From the NCBI RefSeq assembly GCF_003046585.1, contig NZ_QAAE01000014.1:1-64000 (forward strand): a DNA stretch of 64,000 nt. The letters are read 5' to 3'. The notes beneath the pieces were generated by a model. The model saw only the letters and a program-made list of their open reading frames with translations, did no database searches and was not told the DNA's origin. This document shows positions 1-8,749 of this stretch, in pieces (positions within the stretch are counted from its first letter, which is position 1; each line of letters opens with the position of its first letter). The position numbers and the translations under genes are program-made. The DNA comes from Nitrosomonas aestuarii (GTDB lineage: Bacteria > Pseudomonadota > Gammaproteobacteria > Burkholderiales > Nitrosomonadaceae).

Positions 1-51
1 TATATTAACAGTATTGCTGGCGCTGTAATTCCAGTCTTTACCAGACTCTAA
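1..51 (+). CDS. amoB: Ammonia monooxygenase subunit B, 3' end only
   Basis: Only the last 16 codons and the stop lie in the window. They read YINSIAGAVIPVFTRL, which matches from memory the C-terminus of Nitrosomonas AmoB (ends INSIAGPVIPVFTKL). AmoB is the periplasmic copper-binding subunit of ammonia monooxygenase, the membrane enzyme that oxidises ammonia to hydroxylamine. The assignment is supported by what follows: a terminator, an amoD/amoE-type gene and copCD, the usual order downstream of amoCAB. The start and the rest of the gene lie outside the window. Confidence 0.88.
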   Translation, partial: YINSIAGAVIPVFTRL

Positions 52-70
52 AAGCAGGTTAGTAACAACG

Positions 71-114
71 CCGGTACACCACTGTCGCAAGACAGCCGGT
101 GTACCGGTTTTTTT
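71..114 (+). terminator. Rho-independent terminator after amoB
   Basis: CCGGTACACC pairs with GGTGTACCGG around an inner CTGTC/GACAG stem with a GCAA tetraloop, followed by a run of seven T. It lies 20 bases after the amoB stop and before the amoD-like gene, so it probably ends most amoCAB transcripts and lets some read through into amoD. Confidence 0.9.
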
Positions 115-154
115 ATTGAGAAGGAATAAAATAAAACGCAAGGCACCGCATAAG

Positions 155-826
155 ATGCAGGAAAAGGGACAAACAAAAAGCAAGCAGAGTACAGACAAAT
201 GTAAGGAACCAGTGCTGTGCTCTGGTCAGGAGGAAACAGGTGTGTTTAGGCGAGCCAGTAAAATAGGTGCAGCAATAATAGTATTGATCGCGGCGTTATA
301 TACAGGCGCAGTATTTGCGCATGGAAAAGAGGCTTTGGAAGATGATAGCTGTATGCGCCGCATCGGTGAAAACATGATTCATTTAAGTGTATACCAGCCG
401 CAGGTAGATGAAGCAGGGCATTATTGTACTGACATACCTGCATCGGGTAATACCGTGCTGGTTGTAGATCTGGTTGATCCGCTGCTGCGGGAGGTACCGA
501 TAGGAGTGAAACTGATACGAGGCAGTAATGAAGAAGGGGATGTTATTGCGAATATACGAACAGATATATATGCTGATGGCGTCATCAATACACAACAGGT
601 ATTGGATGAAGGCAGGCATGTTTTGGTAATAACAGCCGATGGAATGCCTCCCTTAAAGTATCTATATCATTTGCGAGTTGAGATGATCAACTATGCGGAT
701 GTATTCAGGGCTACGATAGGCCCCGTGGTTGGATTGCTGTTGACCATGTTAATTGGATACAAGTTATTCAAATCCAAACGCTTTAAGAACTGGATGGCAA
801 GCCGAAGAGATAAGAAAACAGCGTAG
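155..826 (+). CDS. amoD: AmoD/AmoE-family protein of the amo operon
   Basis: Membrane-anchored periplasmic protein of the AmoD/AmoE (PmoD-related) family, found with ammonia and methane monooxygenase operons and thought to help copper handling or assembly of the monooxygenase. After a basic cytoplasmic N-terminus there is one hydrophobic segment (ALYTGAVFAHG at its end), a periplasmic domain with two conserved cysteines (DSCMRR and GHYCTDIP), and a second membrane segment (GPVVGLLLTMLIGYKLF) before a basic tail. The start is uncertain. ATG at 155 is the first standard codon; a TTG at 116 is in frame but lies against the terminator, and a GAGAAGGA motif at 118-125 sits just before an ATA codon. 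Betaproteobacterial ammonia oxidisers often carry two paralogues here (amoE, amoD); only one is present. Confidence 0.75.
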   Translation: MQEKGQTKSKQSTDKCKEPVLCSGQEETGVFRRASKIGAAIIVLIAALYTGAVFAHGKEALEDDSCMRRIGENMIHLSVYQPQVDEAGHYCTDIPASGNTVLVVDLVDPLLREVPIGVKLIRGSNEEGDVIANIRTDIYADGVINTQQVLDEGRHVLVITADGMPPLKYLYHLRVEMINYADVFRATIGPVVGLLLTMLIGYKLFKSKRFKNWMASRRDKKTA

Positions 827-1519
827 TAATAAAATCTTTAAACTGCTCTGGACAAACAGAGGCGCGTTGTTGTACTAGATAGATGTAAGTAATTAATTAA
901 GTAATTATTGTTGTATTCAAAGAAAACTCAATGCAATGCTTTTGCATTGGTGTTCCTGCCAATAAAACAGTATTCCTGCCAGGTAGGAACTGCAAAACAG
1001 TTAGTCGATGGCTGTGATTTGCTCGCAAATCACTTTTTATCATCAAACAGTGCTTAATGAAAAATTGGTTGGTCAAGTTTCGATTGAAAGTGCTATTTGA
1101 TGTGATGGATTGCGCGTTTATAATGGTAAGGTGGATGTGAAATGTTAAAAGCATTTTCCTGTATTTTAGGGTGATAATGAATTTGACGGTGACCATCACT
1201 CTTGAGTTTTGTTAAACGAAGACACACAAAGTTTAACGACGTTTCCGTTACTTTTGAGTTGCATTTAAAAGAGCCTCAATGGCATTGGAGGAACAGTCGG
1301 GTGAACCAGCCCAGGAAACCATGTCGTGATTCATTAAATATTATAATTTCAATTAGGCTAGAGCTTTAAAATTAGTGCGAGTATCTAATAGGACTATATG
1401 CAGCCATTGTGAAAATTATCTATAATCAATTTCGATAAACATCATGCGAAAGGAACTCGTTCTGTCATTTCAAATCAAAACTGTTTTCAACAAAGGCTTT
1501 TATTAAAAATGCGATAAAA
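827..1519. other. Intergenic region between amoD and copC
   Basis: About 690 bases with no convincing gene on either strand. It holds an 8-bp hairpin (CAATGCAA/TTGCATTG, about 930-951) and the terminator listed separately. The remainder is AT-rich and probably contains the copC promoter. I found no recognisable remnant of a second amoD/amoE copy. Confidence 0.6.
1014..1038 (+). terminator. Probable terminator downstream of amoD
   Basis: GTGATTTG and CAAATCAC form an 8-bp stem with a CTCG loop, followed by TTTTT. It is about 190 bases after the amoD stop and is the likely end of the amo transcription unit. Confidence 0.65.
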
Positions 1520-1939
1520 ATGGAAAATAAAATGCAAATAAAAAAATATATTGAGATAGCAATAAAAAGAACTTTGAAGCTAACAACATGTTTTTGCCTG
1601 TGCTTATTGTTAATACAAGTGCCTAACGTGTTTGCGCATGCATCTTTAGTAAAATCTGACCCGCCACGCAGAGCCTCTCTTTCCGAATCGCCATCCCAAA
1701 TACAACTGTGGTTCAGTGAGGAAATTGAAGCCGCCTATGCATCCGTAGTTGTTCTTGATTCAAATGATAACAATGTCACAAATTATGAGCCTCAAGCTGC
1801 GGAGGGTGATCTGAAATCTATCATACTAGCAGTGCCAGAATTAGAACCAGGTGGTTATAAAGTACAATTTCGTGTCTTATCGGTAGATGGACATGTTGTT
1901 GAATCAAGCTATGGTTTTAGAATAAAAAATACTCACTGA
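1520..1939 (+). CDS. copC: Copper resistance protein CopC
   Basis: Periplasmic copper carrier of the CopC/PcoC family, a small seven-stranded beta-sandwich that hands copper to CopD. The signal peptide ends at VFA, leaving His40 as the new N-terminal residue (HASLVKSDPP). Together with the late DGH motif (Asp123, His125 in SVDGHVVES) this gives the ligand set of a Cu(II) site. No methionine-rich Cu(I) loop is visible, so it looks like the Cu(II)-only type. Length (139 residues) is normal. copD starts 4 bases after the stop, so the two are cotranscribed. Its position after the amo genes suggests copper supply for ammonia monooxygenase, which is an inference from context. Confidence 0.92.
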   Translation: MENKMQIKKYIEIAIKRTLKLTTCFCLCLLLIQVPNVFAHASLVKSDPPRRASLSESPSQIQLWFSEEIEAAYASVVVLDSNDNNVTNYEPQAAEGDLKSIILAVPELEPGGYKVQFRVLSVDGHVVESSYGFRIKNTH

Positions 1940-1943
1940 TGAA

Positions 1944-3980
1944 ATGTTAGAAATTATTGCGGCTGCCGCTCGTTGGTTCCAATTGGCGGCAAATTTGATT
2001 TTATTGGGTAGTTGCGTTTTTTTAGTTGTTGCAGGTGCAGACAAAAGTACTTATACAGAGCAATGGGTTGAAAGGTTAGAAAGATTATTTCCAAAACTGG
2101 CCATAAGTATTGTTATCGGACTTATTGTTATTCTTGCTGCAACGATTGGATTAGTTACTGGTGAAATAGACAATATCCTGCAATTAGAGATTTGGATTGA
2201 TTTCATCAGTAACACCCGGACCGGTCAAATATGGGGTTTTCATGTGGCTTCTGCCATTTTGTTAACCGTAACTGTTCTTTATCTGCTAAAAAAAACCAGA
2301 ACGCGTTGGCGCTACATAGTATGCGCATTGATGGCAATGTTTCCATTAGTTGTTGGCGCCATGGTCAGCCATGTGGCTGCTGAAGGTCTAACAGTTCTTA
2401 GTTTTTTGCCTTATGCGCTACATATCATCTTGGCAGGTGTCTGGCTAGGAGGCCTACCTGCATTACTGTTGTTGAAATATACATATGTAAAGCAAGTTAA
2501 AAGTAAAAAATCAAGCCTTCAGGATGTTGGGATACTAAAACGATTTTCAGCAATGGCTCTGCCTGTTATGTCATTTATTATAATAACGGGGATTGTCGTG
2601 GGAGATCATATTTTTGACGGTGATTATGCCGCACTGGTGGCATCCCCATATGGTTGGTTACTTAACACTAAGCTGTTGTTATTGTGCATTGTTCTGATCA
2701 TTGCTTCAAGTGTGCGCTCATATTGGCTACCATTGTTTTCCAATAGCCAAAATAGCCAAGAGACACAAAAAAGTGCGATCGGAATGCGAAAATGGGTACG
2801 GATAGAATTTCTGTTTGCTATGCTATTAGTGTTGGTTGCAACGATTCTTGCAAATAATACGACTCCAGCTAAGCATGTCATCATAGAAGAGTGGCCTTTT
2901 CCCTTTCGCTTTTCAATTATCGCAACATGGGGTGCCGAAAATGTTGCATTGCAAGTATGGAGTGGAATAGCAATTGCCGTTTTAGCTGTGTGCGTCTTGT
3001 ATTTTGGTCGAGTGGCAAATTGGGGTATGAAACGGTTGGTTACGATTCCTGCAGTACTCATTATTTCTGGGATGGCAGTAGCGCTTCCGCCATTGACTAT
3101 AGAAGCGTATCCTGAAACTTATCAAAAACCGCCAGTTCCTTTTGATGCAATTTCAATTTCGTATGGCGCGGAACTTTATTCGGAATATTGTATAGACTGT
3201 CATGGACATCAGGGCAAGGGGAATGGAATCAAAGCAAGGACATTATCGACTATAGTGCCGGATATGCTAACCGAACCACATACTGTAGAGCATACACCCG
3301 GTGATTTTTATCACTGGATAACATTTGGCATGAAAAATACCGACATGCCTGGCTATGCTGATAAATTGTCAGAGGAAGAACGTTGGGATTTGGTCAATTA
3401 TGTGTATGCTTTGTCACGCGGCTATCAAGCGCGTGTTTTATCACCTGAAATCATACCTAACAGAGCAAACGTTCAACCACCCTTATTTTCCTTCTCTACA
3501 CATGATGGTACAAGAGGCATTCTCCAGGATTTCCGCGATCAGAAATCTGTGTTGCTGGTGATTTTTACATGGCCACAATCTGCAGACAGAATTGGACAAC
3601 TTAAGAAAAATTATGAAAAACTCAAGGCACAAGATATTGCAATTCTAGCTGTTCCCGCAAAGAAATTATCGTCGGAAGAGCTGGTTGAAATTTCTCAAGA
3701 TTCACCTTCACCTTTTCCTTTGGTGACACAAGGCGCTGAAGAGATAGTGCAAAGTTATGCCCTATCACGCCGCACTTTGAGTCATCCAGACTTATTAGGT
3801 CGTGGGTCAGTTCCGGATCATATGGAATTCCTAATTGATCGAAATGGTTATTTACGTGCACGATGGATTCCTTCGGCTGAGGAGTCCGGATGGAGTGATA
3901 TTGAATTACTTGTAGAACAAGTAAAATTATTGAATAAAGAAAATTTAAGTATTTCCGCTGCGCATGAGTTTATTCGATAA
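1944..3980 (+). CDS. copD: CopD copper permease fused to cytochrome c and a thioredoxin-like domain
   Basis: The first ~370 residues form a CopD-type multi-spanning membrane domain (about eight to nine segments), which takes copper from CopC across the inner membrane. It is followed by a class I cytochrome c domain with a heme site CIDCH (Cys416, Cys419, His420) and a likely axial Met468 in DMPGYADKL. The C-terminal ~150 residues (from about 525) look like a thioredoxin/SCO-fold domain (LLVIFTWPQSADRIGQL, later MEFLIDRNGYLRAR) that has no CxxC or CxxxC pair, so it should not be redox active. Family CopD proteins are usually ~300 residues, so the 678-residue length reflects fusion. The architecture suggests copper import coupled to a periplasmic electron carrier; this is inferred. 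Confidence 0.85.
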   Translation: MLEIIAAAARWFQLAANLILLGSCVFLVVAGADKSTYTEQWVERLERLFPKLAISIVIGLIVILAATIGLVTGEIDNILQLEIWIDFISNTRTGQIWGFHVASAILLTVTVLYLLKKTRTRWRYIVCALMAMFPLVVGAMVSHVAAEGLTVLSFLPYALHIILAGVWLGGLPALLLLKYTYVKQVKSKKSSLQDVGILKRFSAMALPVMSFIIITGIVVGDHIFDGDYAALVASPYGWLLNTKLLLLCIVLIIASSVRSYWLPLFSNSQNSQETQKSAIGMRKWVRIEFLFAMLLVLVATILANNTTPAKHVIIEEWPFPFRFSIIATWGAENVALQVWSGIAIAVLAVCVLYFGRVANWGMKRLVTIPAVLIISGMAVALPPLTIEAYPETYQKPPVPFDAISISYGAELYSEYCIDCHGHQGKGNGIKARTLSTIVPDMLTEPHTVEHTPGDFYHWITFGMKNTDMPGYADKLSEEERWDLVNYVYALSRGYQARVLSPEIIPNRANVQPPLFSFSTHDGTRGILQDFRDQKSVLLVIFTWPQSADRIGQLKKNYEKLKAQDIAILAVPAKKLSSEELVEISQDSPSPFPLVTQGAEEIVQSYALSRRTLSHPDLLGRGSVPDHMEFLIDRNGYLRARWIPSAEESGWSDIELLVEQVKLLNKENLSISAAHEFIR

Positions 3981-4061
3981 ATATTCGTGACATTTTGGAA
4001 GGCTTTGGAACCTATAAATCTACGGACATTATTTGAAAAATGACACTAAGTTAAACCTTTT

Positions 4062-6977
4062 TCATCGTTCCGGAAGATCACTCTGTTGGAAATAGTTGTT
4101 ATAGGGCGCTGGTTTACCGATATAGTATCCTTGTACATAGTCGATTTTCATTTTTTTGAGTTGTAAAAAGACTTGTTCGTTTTCGACAAATTCGGCAGTT
4201 ATTTTTTTGCCAAAACCGCTTGCTACATTACACAAAGCGTTAACCAGAATTCTGTCATCGCTATTTTCTGTAATATTGCGTATAAATGACCCATCAATTT
4301 TAACTGCGTCTACTGGAAGTTCTCTTAAATAATAGAAAGATGAAAAGCCAACGCCAAAATCATCCAGCACAAACCCACAGCCCAGTTCTTTAATCTCTTT
4401 CATAAGGATTCGTGCCCCTGGTAGATTTTCCAATGCAGCGGTTTCGGTAATTTCAAACATAAGTGTTTTGGGATCTACTTCGTGGCTTATCAATTCTTGC
4501 TTGATAATTGGCAATAATTCTGGATCATTAAATGCATGTGCTGATAAGTTAATCGAGAAGCTGATTTTGTGTTTTCCACTTTGATTGATTTTTGCGGCCT
4601 GAGTAATGGCTTTCCGTAAAACCAGGTGATCAATTGAATGTATTAGTCCAGTATGCTCTGCTGCTGAAATAAACCCGGCAGGAGACAAGATGGAACCGTC
4701 TGAATCAAGCATACGCAGCAGCACTTCATAGTGCTTTATTTCGTGCGTCTGAATATCCATGATTGGCTGTAAGTACAGTATAAAACTGTCATGCAAAAGT
4801 GCATATTCAATTTTTTCTTTCCAGTACACGAGGGTTTGCACGCGCTCACGACTGCGATCTTCGTTAGAAAACAAATACCATGCGTTGCGTCCGGTGTCTT
4901 TAGCCTGATACATGGCTAAATCTGCCGCAGCCAGTAAATCGTGTACATTCTCGCCATGTTCAGGAAAAATCGCAATTCCTACACTTGCTGAGACCTTATG
5001 CGTGCGGCTATTAATTGTTAACTGTGTTTCATTGAGGTGCGTAAGAATTTTTTTGGCAACCTCGATGGCGCCCCCTGTGCTTATTTCGGGTAGAATTACA
5101 GCGAATTCATCACCGCCTAAACGCCCAGATATGTCATCCGACCGAATTGTGCGCAGTAACATACCTGCGACCATCCTGAGTAGTGCATCACCGGCTTGAT
5201 GGCCACTTGTGTCGTTAATGTATTTAAAACGATCAAGGTCGAAAAAGAGTAAAGCACCTGCGTGTTGATATCGATCAGACCGACTAATTGCCTGTTCAAG
5301 TTCTTCGCTAAAGCGGCGTCGATTATAAAGATTAGTCAAAGGATCGTGGTCAGCTAACCAAGCCAGATGACCTTCAACCCGCTTATATTCGGTAACATCA
5401 AGACCTACCGATAAGATTGATGGATCGTCAGTAGAGTTCCAGGACAGGCGTGAATGCAACCAGGCAACATGACGCGTTGTGCCATCTTTGCAGTGTGTGA
5501 TGGCTTCGTGACGTAATTGATCTCTTAATCCTCTGTTTATTTCATCCAGATGCACGGATAAATCTTGAGAATCATAATCGGAAACGAGAATGTTTAAAAA
5601 CGGCGTGTCCTGCAGTTCTTTTTCAGAGTAAAAAGTTAGCATTTCACCATAGGCATTCATAGAAATAATTTTGCCATGTGCGTTTTGCGTGAGAACAATG
5701 ACCTGGGCCGTGTCAAGTAGGTTGGCAACAAAGTCTCTTTCTTTGCTGAGTGTATCCTTCTGCTCAATGAGCAGCTTAGTCCGAGAAGATACTTTATGCT
5801 CTAAGTCCTCAAGCTGTATTGATAACTTAACAGCTGCGTCGTAAAGCATATCGATTTCGTCTCTAAATAATTGTTTTTTCTTTGTCTGTGCGAGTGAAAA
5901 GCGGAAATCTTCAAAGTGTCCACTCGATAATAAAGGTAAGGTATATGAAACATCTTTTAGGCGTGAGAGTAAGCGCGTAAAAATACCAAATAATAGAAAC
6001 TCTGAAATGACAAGTCCCAGCAAACCAATCAATGCAATTGTCCAGATTGATTCATGAATATTGTTGACAACTGAAGTGACATCTGAAATGACTACCAGAT
6101 GTGCTTCATCTGCATTAACTGATTGTAATGGAAAAAGCTTAATTTGATGATAATTGTTTTTCCAATTAATCTGGATAATCTCTCTGAGAGCATCCATGGA
6201 AGAGAACATTGCTGCGGCATGTTTTAAAATTTCGTAACTTTCATTTTTATTGGTAAATGCTGCAATATAAATATCCCACGGCTCGATATATAAAGTATTT
6301 GTAGTCTGGTTAGAGTCATGCAGCAATAAACCGATTTCAGCGCCTGATATGCGTCTGAATGCCAAGAGTGCATCTGCCAGAGAGATACCAATAACGTCGA
6401 TACCTCTGGTTTTTCCTTCTATCAACAGCGGTGCCACTGTGAGCTGAATACAGCTTTTTCTACAAAGTAATGGGTTGATCGGGACTTCATCCTGATTCAC
6501 CTGTCTGACCCACTCCAGAATAATCTCGTCATCACTATGATTGGGTTCGGCAACGCCCCAATCAGCTGTTAGTTCATTTGAGGCATTGTAAAAACGAACA
6601 AATTCAACACCATTATGAAAATGCAATAAGGTCCAATGCTGCTCAAATATCTCATTGATTTTATCCTTGTCATCGGTCAACAAAGCTTCAGTCATTCCAT
6701 CCAGATAAGGAATTGTCTCGGCTTGTTGGCGGAGTCCGCGTGACAATCTTTCAATCAGGCTATTAATTTCTCGCGAATAACGTTGATATTCGATGTCGCG
6801 CTGGTTATCAAAATTAGTAATTAATCCCAAATAACTGACGGAGCAAAACAATAAAACAACCGCCAGTAAAATAAGGCTGCTTAAAGATGTAATTTTCCAT
6901 TTAAAGCTAAGGAATGTACGTTCCTTAGTGCCAGATACCTGCTCAATATTCGCTTCTTTTTTGATAACTTGTGACAT
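4062..6977 (-). CDS. Membrane-bound GGDEF-EAL signalling protein with PAS domain
   Basis: Bifunctional c-di-GMP enzyme candidate. It has an N-terminal membrane segment, a ~280-residue periplasmic sensor region, a second membrane segment, a HAMP-like linker and coiled coil, a PAS domain (VIVLTQNAHGKIISMN), then GGDEF and EAL domains. The diguanylate cyclase site is intact (GRLGGDEFAVILPE) and has the RxxD inhibitory site five residues upstream (RSDD). The EAL domain has the EVLLR variant, DDFGVGFSSF and the closing QGYYIGKPAP, so it is probably an active phosphodiesterase. The ATG at 6977 is preferred; an in-frame ATG at 7031 would overlap the upstream gene by 40 bases. It is the last gene of a three-gene set with an outer-membrane protein and a periplasmic binding-like protein. 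Confidence 0.9.
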   Translation of the reverse strand: MSQVIKKEANIEQVSGTKERTFLSFKWKITSLSSLILLAVVLLFCSVSYLGLITNFDNQRDIEYQRYSREINSLIERLSRGLRQQAETIPYLDGMTEALLTDDKDKINEIFEQHWTLLHFHNGVEFVRFYNASNELTADWGVAEPNHSDDEIILEWVRQVNQDEVPINPLLCRKSCIQLTVAPLLIEGKTRGIDVIGISLADALLAFRRISGAEIGLLLHDSNQTTNTLYIEPWDIYIAAFTNKNESYEILKHAAAMFSSMDALREIIQINWKNNYHQIKLFPLQSVNADEAHLVVISDVTSVVNNIHESIWTIALIGLLGLVISEFLLFGIFTRLLSRLKDVSYTLPLLSSGHFEDFRFSLAQTKKKQLFRDEIDMLYDAAVKLSIQLEDLEHKVSSRTKLLIEQKDTLSKERDFVANLLDTAQVIVLTQNAHGKIISMNAYGEMLTFYSEKELQDTPFLNILVSDYDSQDLSVHLDEINRGLRDQLRHEAITHCKDGTTRHVAWLHSRLSWNSTDDPSILSVGLDVTEYKRVEGHLAWLADHDPLTNLYNRRRFSEELEQAISRSDRYQHAGALLFFDLDRFKYINDTSGHQAGDALLRMVAGMLLRTIRSDDISGRLGGDEFAVILPEISTGGAIEVAKKILTHLNETQLTINSRTHKVSASVGIAIFPEHGENVHDLLAAADLAMYQAKDTGRNAWYLFSNEDRSRERVQTLVYWKEKIEYALLHDSFILYLQPIMDIQTHEIKHYEVLLRMLDSDGSILSPAGFISAAEHTGLIHSIDHLVLRKAITQAAKINQSGKHKISFSINLSAHAFNDPELLPIIKQELISHEVDPKTLMFEITETAALENLPGARILMKEIKELGCGFVLDDFGVGFSSFYYLRELPVDAVKIDGSFIRNITENSDDRILVNALCNVASGFGKKITAEFVENEQVFLQLKKMKIDYVQGYYIGKPAPYNNYFQQSDLPER

Positions 6978-6991
6978 CAGATTGCTTAGGT

Positions 6992-8329
6992 CTAGAAACG
7001 GAAGGAGAGTTGTGCTGCAAAAAGATCCCACTCTTTAACTGTTGACCCGGGAGTATTATCCAATCCTGAAAGCCAGCCTGTTCCGTTTACATGATGATAT
7101 TCCAATCGCGCCATGATCTGGGGGGTAATATTCCAACGCAGCCCGACTGTTATATCCTTGGCAAAACGGGAATGCGCCGGTGCTGAACCAAACCCGCGAT
7201 CTTGCCGCCATTGGACAAATTCGCTTCCATCTCGATCATTCCGGTCTGCGTAATAGACATCATAGCGTAAAAGCGCCTCCCATTTATGATTAAAACGATA
7301 AACACCCTGAAAATAAAAGCTTTCGCCAGTTGTATTATTGGCTTGTTCGTCAAACCTGGGGTCGCCGAAATTTTTAAAATCCAAGCGTCGAAGCGCATAC
7401 TCCGCAGTTAGACTCCAGCGTTCAGCATTGTATTGAGCGGACAGATATAGTGGTGAGAAGGAAAACGCTCCGGGTGTGAAGCGATCATTTATTCCCGGCT
7501 TGTAGTCAACATTGAGCCAGATGCCGCTGATCGCCAGGCGCAGGCGTGAATCGTGACTTTCATAAATTCCTCGTCCAATAATCGATGTTTCAGGTGTTAA
7601 TTTTCCCTCTGGCGAGTGAGCAAAAATAGCATACTCGGTTTCCCTATCTTTGACTAATGGTCGCCATACGCCAAATTGTACCGAAAAATTGCCAATTGTC
7701 GGATGCGATGTTTCACCGTAGAGCTGTACCGAATCTCCGGATAAGCCCAAGTTACGCGTTCGATCAAAATAAATAGATTGTGGCAGCAAAATGCTGGGGC
7801 GGGTAAAAGCAACATCGCGCGTATCATTATAAAAACCAAATGGATTTTTTAATCTTCCTACGCGTATGCCAAACTGATGCGTTTCATGCGAGAAAAGCCT
7901 GTAGTCCAAAAAACCGAAATCCAGGCGAGGTTCTCCGGCGGTTCCCCCTTCTCCGGCACGGCGGGATAGCATTTGTCCAGATAATTGCAATCTTGGAAGT
8001 GGCCTGAACAGCGCGTTTAATCCAACTTCCGTAAAGCCAAAGCTGCCACCCTGGTCTGTATTGCCAAAAACATCATTATCTGACGTGGCAATAAATGCTT
8101 GGCTGGCAAAACCTTGTATCTGGAAGTTATCCCACATATTTTTAACTTTGGGCCAGGTTGATGTGGCTGCATCATTGTTTTTGTAATGGATGTCCTCCTT
8201 TTTATCTTGAGCGTATGCTGATAAGTTGAATCCCAGTAAACATGCCAGAAGGGCGAGCAGAGCAAGATTAGGCGGCCCTAAAGAAACATTAATTAATCGA
8301 TTATTTAATTTTGAGCACATGGAGGTCAT
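6992..8329 (-). CDS. Outer-membrane beta-barrel (porin-like) protein
   Basis: Begins with a signal peptide (LLALLACLLGFNLSAYA, cleavage before QDKKED) and consists largely of alternating amphipathic beta strands rich in aromatic and arginine residues. It ends in AAQLSFRF, with the C-terminal phenylalanine typical of proteins inserted by the BAM machinery. I cannot name the substrate. It sits between a small periplasmic binding-like protein (28-base overlap upstream) and the GGDEF-EAL protein, so the three genes are probably one operon. Small periplasmic PstS-like protein plus outer-membrane barrel plus cyclase is a recurring arrangement in proteobacteria, but I cannot say what is sensed. Confidence 0.75.
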   Translation of the reverse strand: MTSMCSKLNNRLINVSLGPPNLALLALLACLLGFNLSAYAQDKKEDIHYKNNDAATSTWPKVKNMWDNFQIQGFASQAFIATSDNDVFGNTDQGGSFGFTEVGLNALFRPLPRLQLSGQMLSRRAGEGGTAGEPRLDFGFLDYRLFSHETHQFGIRVGRLKNPFGFYNDTRDVAFTRPSILLPQSIYFDRTRNLGLSGDSVQLYGETSHPTIGNFSVQFGVWRPLVKDRETEYAIFAHSPEGKLTPETSIIGRGIYESHDSRLRLAISGIWLNVDYKPGINDRFTPGAFSFSPLYLSAQYNAERWSLTAEYALRRLDFKNFGDPRFDEQANNTTGESFYFQGVYRFNHKWEALLRYDVYYADRNDRDGSEFVQWRQDRGFGSAPAHSRFAKDITVGLRWNITPQIMARLEYHHVNGTGWLSGLDNTPGSTVKEWDLFAAQLSFRF

Positions 8330-8729
8330 TATTTATATAAACGGTTTCTAAATATCCAATGGCGCCTGGTGTATTTGCTATTTTTTTCAGCATTTCTTCA
8401 TTTGAAGATACCCTGATCGGTGCCTGGCCAGTGCCGGAGAATACCAATCGATCCCAGGTGGAACGTAACTGATAGGGAAAAACGCTCAATTTCTCTTTTG
8501 CAAAATCATTGTGCAGAGGGTGATCATCCGGTAATACAAAAACTTTAATTAAGTGGCCATTAGGCCAGGTTTTCATACGCATGCTGAAAATGGCTCGTAG
8601 CACATTTACAGAAATTGTTTCTTGATGTATGTCTGGATGTGCTACGACCTCATAATGTCCATTTGCTTGTGCTTTACCAACCGCCAGAAGTAGCAGAATA
8701 CAATATAAAATTGATTTGACTCTAGACAT
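8301..8729 (-). CDS. Small periplasmic PstS-like (type 2 binding fold) protein
   Basis: Secreted protein of 142 residues with a signal peptide (ILLLLAVGKAQA) and a half-size region resembling phosphate-binding PstS/PBP-like proteins: an early HPDIHQETISVNVLRAIFSMRMKTWPNG stretch (a Phe-x-x-x-x-x-x-W pattern common in this group) and a late PGAIGYLE motif. At this size it is shorter than a transport binding protein, and no ABC permease or ATPase is nearby. It more likely works as a periplasmic input for the outer-membrane protein and the GGDEF-EAL sensor encoded just downstream. Function is inferred from context only. Confidence 0.7.
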   Translation of the reverse strand: MSRVKSILYCILLLLAVGKAQANGHYEVVAHPDIHQETISVNVLRAIFSMRMKTWPNGHLIKVFVLPDDHPLHNDFAKEKLSVFPYQLRSTWDRLVFSGTGQAPIRVSSNEEMLKKIANTPGAIGYLETVYINNDLHVLKIK

Positions 8730-8749
8730 GTGGTTTTTATAGATATATT

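Noticed and set aside
2624-3061. 145-codon minus-strand frame opposite copD
   Set aside because: It is antisense to a strongly conserved membrane domain and has no ribosome site or recognisable motif; shadow of copD.
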